DNA of 8,816 bases, taken from positions 1 through 8,816 of the forward strand of contig JAEZXW010000076.1 in NCBI GenBank assembly GCA_023419515.1. The letters are read 5' to 3'. Of the stretch, positions 1 through 6,202 are shown one piece after another. Source of the stretch: Actinomycetes bacterium. GTDB lineage: Bacteria; Actinomycetota; Coriobacteriia; Coriobacteriales; JAEZXW01. Positions within the stretch are counted from its first letter, which is position 1. Each line of letters starts with the position of its first letter. A model generated the notes under the pieces. That model ran no database searches and had not been told where the DNA came from. It saw nothing but the letters and a program-made list of their open reading frames with translations. The position numbers and the translations under genes were made by a program.

Positions 1-335
1 AAGCCATTTGGCCTGAGGTGATCGTCACTCTCGGCAATTTTGCGACACGTTTTGTGCTCAAAACTGACGAGGGTATCACGACCTTGCGCGGTCGTGTGCA
101 TGAGGTTGGACGCTTTAAGGTACTGCCGATTTTTCATCCGGCAGCTGCGATGTATGATCGATCAAAAATGGCAAGCCTTGAGGCAGACTTTGATTTGCTG
201 AAAACCGTGCTCACAAATCAAGAGACTCAAGAGTCACAAGAGGATCAAGGTGCTCAAGATTTTCATGAGGTGCAAGCCTCAGTCAGCACGCAGATCACAA
301 TCCAGAACAATAACCAGAATGGGGATGAGCAGTAA
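1..335 (+). CDS. Uracil-DNA glycosylase, family 4-like, C-terminal part (5' end outside window)
   Basis: This is the 3' end of a gene for a uracil-DNA glycosylase, which removes uracil from DNA to start base-excision repair. The reading frame is open to the window edge (first full codon at 3, reading AIWPEV before VIVTLGN), so the GTG at 18 is internal rather than a start. Recognisable C-terminal parts of the fold are the strand VIVTLGN, then TTLRGR, then the FHPAAA segment whose histidine (codon 135-137) matches the HPS/HPA motif that contacts uracil in this superfamily. The catalytic N-terminal motif and any Fe-S cysteines lie outside the window, so family 4 versus 5 cannot be settled. About 40 residues after the fold form a Gln/Glu/Asn-rich, probably disordered tail. 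The TAA stop shares one base with the ATG of the next gene (TAATG), which suggests translational coupling. Confidence 0.85.
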   Translation, partial: AIWPEVIVTLGNFATRFVLKTDEGITTLRGRVHEVGRFKVLPIFHPAAAMYDRSKMASLEADFDLLKTVLTNQETQESQEDQGAQDFHEVQASVSTQITIQNNNQNGDEQ

Positions 336-3300
336 TGCCATCAGCCACATCATCAATGCTTTCAGCAGTCTTTACAAAAACGCCTGATGAAGCAAGATTT
401 CTCGCCGAGCAGATTTGCCGTGAGCGCTACTCAGGCGCTTCTCGCCTTGAGGCGCTTGCCAACCAAAGCAAGTGTGACACTTTCGTGCTTGCAACACTGG
501 CACTCTCGTCGCAAGCGGCTACCCACGCCTTTGGTGTCAGCCTCGGTAAGCTCTTGGTTACACGGGATTTCATCCTGCTTTCGGGTGATCTTGGTATGGG
601 CAAGACGGCGCTTACCCAAGGTATTGCTCAGGGGATTGGTGCCACCGATGAGCCGGTGATCAGCCCAACGTTTACGATCGTGAATGAATATCATTCGGGA
701 AGGTTGCCGCTCTATCACCTCGATCTGTATCGCATTCATGGTGAGGATGCCGAGGCAAATAAGCGGGCGGTCACCGATATTGATCTTGCGTACATTTTTG
801 AGAGTGATGGTGCAGTAGTAGTTGAATGGGGCGACCTTTTTGACCAAGAGTTTCCTGACTCAACCCTTGAGATTCATATCGAAGCACCACTACGCTCAAC
901 AGCAGAAACACCAGAGGAGGCTCATCTTCGTGAGGTGACCCTCATCGTTCGCAACGCAGATGCCTTGGCGTATTGGCAAAAGCTTGGTGCGCTGTGGTCG
1001 CGCTTTGAGTGCGAGAACGCAGGTAAAACCTGCGCTTCATTGGCAGGAGGCGCACGTGGCGAGATAACCCCCAATCGTGGAGAAGTTGATCGCTATCACG
1101 CGGCGCATACTTCACATCAAGATTCCGCCCTCAATCCAGCCGCTGATGCACTGACTTTCCTTGGCAAACCAGTAAGCTTCGATGCTGCAACCACCCAGCT
1201 TGCAAGTGGTGTTTATCTATTGATAGACAGTGCTTCTGATGCCATGCTCTGCGGTGTGGCTGAGGTGAGCGCTAAGTCTGGTACGGTGACCTTGTTGGCA
1301 GCAGGGGATATGATTGCTCGACGTATTGCCAATGAGCGCCTGACGCTCACCATCAAATCCTGTCTTGATCAGGCGAAAAAGATGTTTGCTGATGTGCGCG
1401 GGATTGTGGTTGGCCGAGGCCCTGGTTCGTTTACCGGCGTTCGCATTGCGATTGCGACCGCCAAGGGTATTGCAGCGGCGTCTCATGTGCCGGTGTATGG
1501 TGTCTCGGCACTTGATGCCAGTGCTCATAGCGCATGGGCAGCAGGAGCTCGCGGTCATCTTACTGTTGTGCTTGATGCCATGCGCCAGGAAGTTTATCCC
1601 GGCGCCTATCAATTGACCGACGAGCGCGTTGAGCGCTTGTTTGAAGCAGAGACCGTGATCAAGGCACAGTCGTTTGCCGAAACTCAAGACCTAACACATA
1701 CAACGGTGCTTGGTGACGGGCTCTTTAAGCATGAGGGGCTGTTTGAGGATGCCGTGCTCGCTCCGCAAACGCAATGGCGTCCGACCTCGTATGGACTCAT
1801 GCTGGCATGGCTTGAGGGTTTGCGATCTCAGCGCATCACTGCCCAGGATTGCGCTCAGCTGCTGCCTATCTACACGAGGCTTTCTGATGCTGAGGAGACC
1901 GAACGCATCAGGCTTGGCAGGGGTCAAAAAACCAAGGCAGTCGAGGCGCTCAGCACCACGGGCGTGAGCAATGAACTCGTCGAAATGCATCGGCAGCTCA
2001 AGCCGATGTCGCTTAACGATTGCGTGCAAGCTGCAAGGCTCGAACAAGAAGCTTATGATGAGCATCACATCTGCTGGTCAGAACAGCAGTTTATTGATGA
2101 GATTCAGGGTGAGCACCGCATTTGGTGGGCAGCTCATGATCAAGGTGCACTCATCGGCTTTGCAGGTGCGCATCTCATTGCAGGTGATGCTGAGATCCTG
2201 AACGTGGCGGTTCATCCAGATTATCGCGGCCAGCAAAAGGCGCGTCAGCTTATCAAGCGCGTCCTTTATGACGCCGTGCAGATGGGAGCGCTCAGTGCAT
2301 CGCTTGAGGTCAGTGAGGTCAACGAACGAGCGATTCATCTCTATGAGTCGCTTGGATTTGAGGTGGTGGGCAGGCGCCCTCGCTATTATCAGAGCGCTCA
2401 AAAAGACGGCACAGCATTCGATGCTCTTCTCATGCGGGCTGATTTGCCGCTCCATGACGTCGAGGGCTTTGAGTCGTGCGTGCAAGACGTATCCCAATCA
2501 GCAAAACCCGAGGTAGGTGAGCCCTGCGACACGATAGCGCCCCAGCTTGCACCAGAGATAGCGCAAACAGCGCAGGCGGCACTTGCCGAGCTCAAAGACC
2601 GCGGCCCTATCATTCTCGCGATTGAAACTTCATGTGATGAGACGGCGATGGCGATCATTGATGGTTCGGGTGAGCTTTTAGCTAACGTAATCTCTACACA
2701 GATCGATTTTCATGCCCGCTTTGGTGGCGTGGTGCCCGAGATTGCCTCACGCAAACACACCGAGGTGATCGTTGATGTCTATCGTCAGGCATTGCACGAG
2801 GCGGCGACTGCCACCAAACTCATGCCGCAGCACATTGTGCAGGCACTCGACGCCATCGCCGTGACGCAAGGTCCAGGCCTCGTTGGTGCCCTCGTCGTTG
2901 GCGTTGCCTTTGCTAAAGGTCTGGCAGTTGCCACAAGCAAAAAGCTCATCGGTATTAATCACATGGAAGGCCATCTTTATGCCAACCTCTACGAGAACCC
3001 CAAGCTCAAGCCTCCTTTTGTGACCTCGCTCATTTCCGGTGGTCACACCATGCTCGTGCACGTGAAAGACTGGGGGGATTATGAGGTGCTCGGCCAGACC
3101 ATCGATGATGCTGTGGGCGAGGCGTTCGATAAGGTCTCTCGCGCTCTTGGCTTTGGCTATCCCGGAGGTCCTATCATCAGCGCGCTTGCCAAGGATGGCG
3201 ACGCTAGTGCGATCGATTTTCCGCGGGCACTTTTGCACTCAGGAGACTATCGCTTCTCGCTTTCGGGCTTAAAGACTGCGGTCATGACCTATATCGAGCA

Positions 3301-3640
3301 ACAAAACAAGCAGGGCAAACCAGTGCCTGTTCACGATCTTTGTGCGTCGTTTGAGGCGGCAGTCTTTGATGTGCAGGTTGCCAAAGCGCTTGTTGCGTGC
3401 GAGAAAACGGGCGTCAAGGACTATTGCCTCGGTGGCGGTGTGGCAGCCAATCCAAGTTTGCGCCAGCGCCTTGTCGATGAACTGGGTAAACGCGGGGTGC
3501 GCGTCACGTTGCCACCCATTCATGCATGCACCGATAATGCCGCTATGATCGCCCGCGTTGCACTCGAAAAATACGCGGCACAAGATTTTGATGCGCTTGA
3601 TATGGATGCCCGCGCAAATCTTTCGCTTTCGCGCGTATAA
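335..3640 (+). CDS. tsaE-tsaB-rimI-tsaD: Four-domain fusion TsaE-TsaB-RimI-TsaD (t6A37 tRNA modification plus GNAT acetyltransferase)
   Basis: One uninterrupted 1101-residue cytoplasmic protein combines the machinery that attaches threonylcarbamoyl to A37 of ANN-decoding tRNAs with a RimI-type N-acetyltransferase. TsaE (about 47-207) has the Walker A GDLGMGKT (84-91), SPTFTIVNEY (110-119), YHLDLYR (127-133) and VEWGD (163-167). TsaB (about 292-530) has GRGPGSFTGVR (360-370). RimI (about 556-702) has AEILNVAVHP, LEVSEVNERA and LYESLGFEVVGRR with Tyr670. TsaD (about 757-1101) is full length, with IETSCDET (763-770), the metal ligands His876 and His880 (HMEGH) and Asp1067 (DNAAMIA), SGGHT (901-905) and GGGVAANP. 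Linkers are 208-291 and 703-756. The domain order equals the separate gene order tsaE-tsaB-rimI-tsaD before groES-groEL in other Actinobacteria. No ATG with a Shine-Dalgarno was seen at the TsaB or TsaD boundary. The start is ATG overlapping the upstream stop; GGGGATGAG just before it is a weak RBS. TsaC, which makes the threonylcarbamoyl-AMP substrate, is not in the window. Confidence 0.95.
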   Translation: MPSATSSMLSAVFTKTPDEARFLAEQICRERYSGASRLEALANQSKCDTFVLATLALSSQAATHAFGVSLGKLLVTRDFILLSGDLGMGKTALTQGIAQGIGATDEPVISPTFTIVNEYHSGRLPLYHLDLYRIHGEDAEANKRAVTDIDLAYIFESDGAVVVEWGDLFDQEFPDSTLEIHIEAPLRSTAETPEEAHLREVTLIVRNADALAYWQKLGALWSRFECENAGKTCASLAGGARGEITPNRGEVDRYHAAHTSHQDSALNPAADALTFLGKPVSFDAATTQLASGVYLLIDSASDAMLCGVAEVSAKSGTVTLLAAGDMIARRIANERLTLTIKSCLDQAKKMFADVRGIVVGRGPGSFTGVRIAIATAKGIAAASHVPVYGVSALDASAHSAWAAGARGHLTVVLDAMRQEVYPGAYQLTDERVERLFEAETVIKAQSFAETQDLTHTTVLGDGLFKHEGLFEDAVLAPQTQWRPTSYGLMLAWLEGLRSQRITAQDCAQLLPIYTRLSDAEETERIRLGRGQKTKAVEALSTTGVSNELVEMHRQLKPMSLNDCVQAARLEQEAYDEHHICWSEQQFIDEIQGEHRIWWAAHDQGALIGFAGAHLIAGDAEILNVAVHPDYRGQQKARQLIKRVLYDAVQMGALSASLEVSEVNERAIHLYESLGFEVVGRRPRYYQSAQKDGTAFDALLMRADLPLHDVEGFESCVQDVSQSAKPEVGEPCDTIAPQLAPEIAQTAQAALAELKDRGPIILAIETSCDETAMAIIDGSGELLANVISTQIDFHARFGGVVPEIASRKHTEVIVDVYRQALHEAATATKLMPQHIVQALDAIAVTQGPGLVGALVVGVAFAKGLAVATSKKLIGINHMEGHLYANLYENPKLKPPFVTSLISGGHTMLVHVKDWGDYEVLGQTIDDAVGEAFDKVSRALGFGYPGGPIISALAKDGDASAIDFPRALLHSGDYRFSLSGLKTAVMTYIEQQNKQGKPVPVHDLCASFEAAVFDVQVAKALVACEKTGVKDYCLGGGVAANPSLRQRLVDELGKRGVRVTLPPIHACTDNAAMIARVALEKYAAQDFDALDMDARANLSLSRV

Positions 3641-3655
3641 ATCAAGTTGCTCGGG

Positions 3656-3661
3656 TATATT
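3656..3661 (+). promoter_or_regulatory. Possible -10 element of the groESL promoter
   Basis: TATATT lies directly upstream of the CIRCE element. It would place the transcription start near 3668, at the left edge of the operator, which is where HrcA-controlled promoters usually put it. I see no convincing TTGACA-like -35 at 16-18 bases upstream, so the assignment rests on the -10 sequence and position alone. Confidence 0.3.
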
Positions 3662-3663
3662 AG

Positions 3664-3710
3664 ACCCATTAGCACTCGCAAGCCGCAAGTGCTAATGGGT
3701 TTATTTTTTA
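3664..3710 (+). terminator. CIRCE-containing hairpin with T-run: probable intrinsic terminator of the tsa operon
   Basis: ACCCATTAGCACT (3664-3676) and AGTGCTAATGGGT (3688-3700) are perfect reverse complements, giving a 13-bp stem with an 11-base loop. A T-rich tract (TTATTTTTTA, 3701-3710) follows. It starts 23 bases after the TsaD stop. The shape is that of a Rho-independent terminator for the upstream operon, but the same bases contain the HrcA operator. The dual role is inferred. Confidence 0.55.
3669..3695 (+). promoter_or_regulatory. CIRCE operator (HrcA binding site)
   Basis: TTAGCACTC, nine bases, then AAGTGCTAA. The consensus CIRCE is TTAGCACTC-N9-GAGTGCTAA, so the left half is perfect and the right half has one change (G to A at its first base). 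It lies 37 bases before the groES start. HrcA, a repressor that depends on GroESL for its active state, binds such elements and releases them on heat or misfolded-protein stress. hrcA is not in the window. Confidence 0.93.
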
Positions 3711-3716
3711 CTATTT

Positions 3717-3724
3717 GAGGAGGT
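3717..3724 (+). promoter_or_regulatory. Strong Shine-Dalgarno of groES (fixes the start at 3733)
   Basis: GAGGAGGT sits 8 bases before the ATG at 3733. It rules out the longer in-frame reading from TTG at 3715, because that codon lies before the ribosome binding site itself. The near-perfect match to the anti-SD fits a highly translated chaperonin gene. Confidence 0.85.
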
Positions 3725-3732
3725 CACCCTAT

Positions 3733-4020
3733 ATGAATCTTCAGCCATTGGGAGATCGTATTGTGGTTAAGCCAGCACTGCCAGAAGAGAAGACTGCTGG
3801 CGGTCTTTTGCTCAGCCGTGACTCACAAGAAAAGCCACAGCAGGGCGAGGTTGTCGCTGTGGGCGCTGGTCGTCGCAACAAGATGGGCGAGCGCATTGCA
3901 CTTGATGTTGCGGTTGGCGATCAGGTGCTGTATGGCAAATTTGGCGGTAACGAAGTCAAGATTGGCGAAGAGACCTACCTGATCCTTCGTGAAGAAGATA
4001 TTTACGCCATCGTTAAGTAA
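3733..4020 (+). CDS. groES: Co-chaperonin GroES (Hsp10)
   Basis: This 95-residue protein is the usual family length. It forms the heptameric lid that closes the GroEL folding chamber in the cytoplasm. It starts MNLQPLGDRIVVKP, the standard Hsp10 opening, and keeps GEVVAVG, DVAVGDQVLYGKFGG and the C-terminal EEDIYAIVK. The mobile loop that docks onto GroEL (about residues 16-33) reads TAGGLLLSRDSQEKPQ; its hydrophobic triplet is LLL where E. coli has IVL, a conservative change. The ATG at 3733 is chosen because of the strong Shine-Dalgarno at 3717-3724 and the standard N-terminus. The gene is led by a CIRCE operator and followed after 28 bases by groEL, so the two form a heat-shock operon. Codon use is of the highly expressed type. 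Confidence 0.97.
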   Translation: MNLQPLGDRIVVKPALPEEKTAGGLLLSRDSQEKPQQGEVVAVGAGRRNKMGERIALDVAVGDQVLYGKFGGNEVKIGEETYLILREEDIYAIVK

Positions 4021-4048
4021 TTGAGATTAACAAGGAGACTGTTGTCCT

Positions 4049-5707
4049 ATGGCAAAGAACATTGCATTTGATAGCTCTGCACGCGGCAAGCTCGCTAAGG
4101 GCGTAAATACGCTGGCAGATGCAGTCAAGGTAACCCTTGGCCCTAAGGGTCGCTACGTTGCTCTTCAGAAGAGCTACGGTGCTCCAACCATCACCAACGA
4201 CGGTGTTTCTGTTGCTCGTGAGATCGAGTTGCTTGATCCAGCAGAGAACATGGGTGCTCAGCTCGTTAAGGAAGTAGCCGTTAAGACCAATGATGTTGTT
4301 GGTGACGGTACGACCACTGCAACCTTGCTTGCTCAGGTCATCGTCAACGAGGGTTTGAAGAATGTCACTGCTGGTGCAAACCCACTCGCTCTGCGCCGCG
4401 GTATCGACAAGGCAACCGATGCGGTCGTTAAGTTTATGCTCGAGCACGCTAAGCCAGTTTCTGATAAGGAGCAGATTGCTTCTGTTGGTACTATTTCTGC
4501 TGGTGACGCTGGCATCGGCGGCAAGATCGCTGAGGCAATGGAGGTTGTTGGCAAGGACGGCGTCATCACCGTCGAGGAGAGCCAGACCTTTGGTATCGAC
4601 ATCGAGACTGTCGAGGGCATCCAGTTTGATCGCGGCTTTATCAGCCCATATATGATCAACGACGCAGAGCGCATGATTGCTGATCTCAAGGATCCATACA
4701 TCCTCTTGACCAGCTACAAGATTTCAACCATCGAGGAGTTCGTGCCACTGCTCGAGCAGATCATGAAGTCCAACCGACCACTCTTGATCATTGCTGAGGA
4801 TCTTGAGGGTGAAGCATTCAAGACTCTGCTGCTCAACAAGCTTCGCGGCACACTCAACGTTGTTGCTGTTAAGGCTCCTGGCTTTGGTGATCGCCGTAAG
4901 CGCATCCTTGAGGACATCGCTGTTGTTACTGGTGGTAAGGTTGTCATGGATGACCTCGGCATGCAGCTTGCTGACGTGACCATCGACATGCTTGGTACCG
5001 CTAAGAGTGTTAAGGTTTCAAAGGATAGTACGACCATTGTTGACGGTGCTGGTACTGCTGCTGAGGTTGAGGCTCGCGTGAACACCATCAAGCTTGAGCT
5101 TGAGAATGCAACGAGCGACTTTGACCGCGAGAAGATGCAGGAGCGTCTTGCAAAGCTCGCTGGCGGTGTCGCTGTCATCAAGGTTGGCGCTGCAACTGAG
5201 CCAGAGCTCAAGGAGATCAAGCACCGCATTGAGGATGCACTCCAAGCAACCCGCGCTGCTGTTGAGGAGGGTATCGTCCCTGGTGGTGGCGTCGCGCTTA
5301 TGGATGCACTTTCTTGCCTCGATAGCGTTGAGGTTTCCGATGAGGATGAGCGCATCGGTGTCGACATCATTCGTCGCGCACTGACCGCTCCTGTTGCGAC
5401 CATCGCTCAGAACGCTGGTTACGAGGGTGCCGTTGTTGTTGAGAAGGTTCGCAGCCTGCCACAGGGCGAGGGTCTCAACTCCGCAAATGGTGAGTGGGGC
5501 GACATGATCAAGATGGGCGTTCTCGACCCAGCTAAGGTTACCCGCACCACGCTCCAAAACGCTGCTTCTGTTGCAAGCCTGATTCTCATTACCGAGGCTA
5601 CGGTGACCGAGATTCCACGCGATACCACCATTGAGGAGGCTATCGCTCAGGCAGCTGCTGGCGCAAGCCATGGTGGCGGCATGGGTGGTATGGGTGGTAT
5701 GTACTAA
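4049..5707 (+). CDS. groEL: Chaperonin GroEL (Hsp60)
   Basis: This is a full-length 552-residue type I chaperonin, an ATP-driven double-ring folding machine that works with GroES. ATP-site features are all present: VTLGPKGR (28-35), GDGTTTATLL (85-94) with Asp86, the hydrolysis aspartate Asp396 in IEDALQATRAAVEEG, PGGGVAL (411-417), and GVLDPAKV with Asp493. The apical domain holds the conserved VAVKAPGFGDRR stretch. The C-terminus is the flexible Gly/Met tail GGGMGGMGGMY. The Shine-Dalgarno AAGGAG (4032-4037) lies 11 bases before the ATG. Lys codons appear to be AAG throughout and Ala/Val/Gly codons favour GCT/GTT/GGT, unlike the tsa fusion upstream; this is the mark of a very highly expressed gene rather than of transfer. 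It is co-transcribed with groES under the CIRCE operator. A palindrome array begins at its stop codon and an intrinsic terminator lies 70 bases further on. Confidence 0.98.
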   Translation: MAKNIAFDSSARGKLAKGVNTLADAVKVTLGPKGRYVALQKSYGAPTITNDGVSVAREIELLDPAENMGAQLVKEVAVKTNDVVGDGTTTATLLAQVIVNEGLKNVTAGANPLALRRGIDKATDAVVKFMLEHAKPVSDKEQIASVGTISAGDAGIGGKIAEAMEVVGKDGVITVEESQTFGIDIETVEGIQFDRGFISPYMINDAERMIADLKDPYILLTSYKISTIEEFVPLLEQIMKSNRPLLIIAEDLEGEAFKTLLLNKLRGTLNVVAVKAPGFGDRRKRILEDIAVVTGGKVVMDDLGMQLADVTIDMLGTAKSVKVSKDSTTIVDGAGTAAEVEARVNTIKLELENATSDFDREKMQERLAKLAGGVAVIKVGAATEPELKEIKHRIEDALQATRAAVEEGIVPGGGVALMDALSCLDSVEVSDEDERIGVDIIRRALTAPVATIAQNAGYEGAVVVEKVRSLPQGEGLNSANGEWGDMIKMGVLDPAKVTRTTLQNAASVASLILITEATVTEIPRDTTIEEAIAQAAAGASHGGGMGGMGGMY

Positions 5708-5743
5708 GCCAATAAAGTTAGTACAGTACTAACTTTGTAGTAC
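5701..5743 (+). repeat. Alternating array of four GTACTA half-sites around the groEL stop codon
   Basis: GTACTAA (5701-5707, including the groEL TAA), TTAGTAC (5718-5724), GTACTAA (5726-5732) and TAGTAC (5738-5743) alternate in orientation. The two middle sites form a 23-base near-perfect palindrome, with arms AAAGTTAGTAC (5714-5724) and GTACTAACTTT (5726-5736) around a single A. In RNA, either the outer pairs (1 with 2, 3 with 4) or the middle pair (2 with 3) can form, but not both. Function is unknown; it could be an operator, an alternative RNA structure or an mRNA 3'-end stabiliser. Confidence 0.7.
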
Positions 5744-5810
5744 ACCCATAGCTTTGCCAGCTAAATAAGGATTCATTACCCCGCTTTACTGCAGGTAGAG
5801 CGGGGTTTTT
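5723..5810 (+). repeat. Duplicated palindrome-plus-terminator unit, copy 1
   Basis: The first 24 bases (5723-5746) match 6203-6226 at 21 of 24 positions. The 19-base core GCTTTACTGCAGGTAGAGC (5783-5801) is identical to 6264-6282. The offset between the two blocks is 60 bases here and 61 in copy 2. The spacer between the blocks is poorly conserved, apart from a shared CTAAA. Confidence 0.8.
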
Positions 5811-5813
5811 CTT
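5778..5813 (+). terminator. Intrinsic terminator of the groESL operon
   Basis: ACCCCGCTTTAC (5778-5789) pairs with GTAGAGCGGGGT (5795-5806) around the loop TGCAG, a 12-bp stem containing one U-G wobble, followed by five T (5806-5810). On the minus strand the wobble would become a C-A mismatch and no T-run would follow. The element therefore acts on plus-strand transcripts. Confidence 0.93.
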
Positions 5814-5848
5814 GTTTGAATGCCATTTGTGGCGAGGGTTTGATCGGT

Positions 5849-5878
5849 TTGACGAGAGTGAGAGGGCCTGACTATGCT
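5849..5878 (+). promoter_or_regulatory. Possible sigma70-type promoter downstream of the groESL terminator
   Basis: TTGACG (5849-5854), an 18-base spacer, then TATGCT (5873-5878). The -35 matches the consensus at five of six positions and the -10 at four of six. It lies 36 bases after the T-run of the groEL terminator and would start transcription near 5885, where no plus-strand protein gene is apparent. Confidence 0.35.
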
Positions 5879-6202
5879 TGAAACACATATAGTGCTCTCG
5901 GCGATGCGAGAACGTCTGATCCGTGACTCGCATCGTCGAGCGCATGAAGCATGAAATGGCCGCGTGTTTGTCGTCGAGCAGCGATTGTGGCGCAGTCATT
6001 TATTCGTGATCCATCGCATATTCACTCGTGCATCGCAGCGCAAAACCCTCAGCAATCTATAGTGCTGCGTCTGTCAGCAATATGAGCTCATCAACTAACC
6101 ATAGCGTTGCATCGGTCAGGCGTTGCGTTGAATATGGGTGATCCTCGTTGATTATCAGCGACCACCGATGATCATCGTCCACTTTCTTCACCATCACCGT
6201 GC

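Noticed and set aside
155..164. TGATCGATCA palindrome
   Set aside because: It lies inside the glycosylase coding sequence, is short, and has no partner or promoter context.
18..335. Glycosylase gene starting at GTG 18
   Set aside because: The frame is open to the window edge with family-like residues before 18, so this is a truncated gene, not a 105-residue protein.
3715..3732. N-terminal extension of GroES from TTG at 3715
   Set aside because: The extension would contain its own Shine-Dalgarno; the ATG at 3733 gives the standard MNLQPLGDR start.
4714..5403. Long minus-strand open frames opposite groEL (also 5018-5671)
   Set aside because: These are produced by the strong codon bias of groEL; Ser/Leu-rich, with no recognisable domain.
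5874..5954. 26-codon plus-strand ORF (MLETHIVLSAMRE...) with GAGAGGG seven bases upstream
   Set aside because: Too short to judge, Arg/His-rich, no recognised family, and its start overlaps the TATGCT promoter candidate. Kept only as an alternative reading of that stretch.
5718..5999. 93-codon minus-strand reading frame downstream of groEL
   Set aside because: It runs antisense through the GTACTA array and the groESL terminator, has an atypical composition and matches no family I know.
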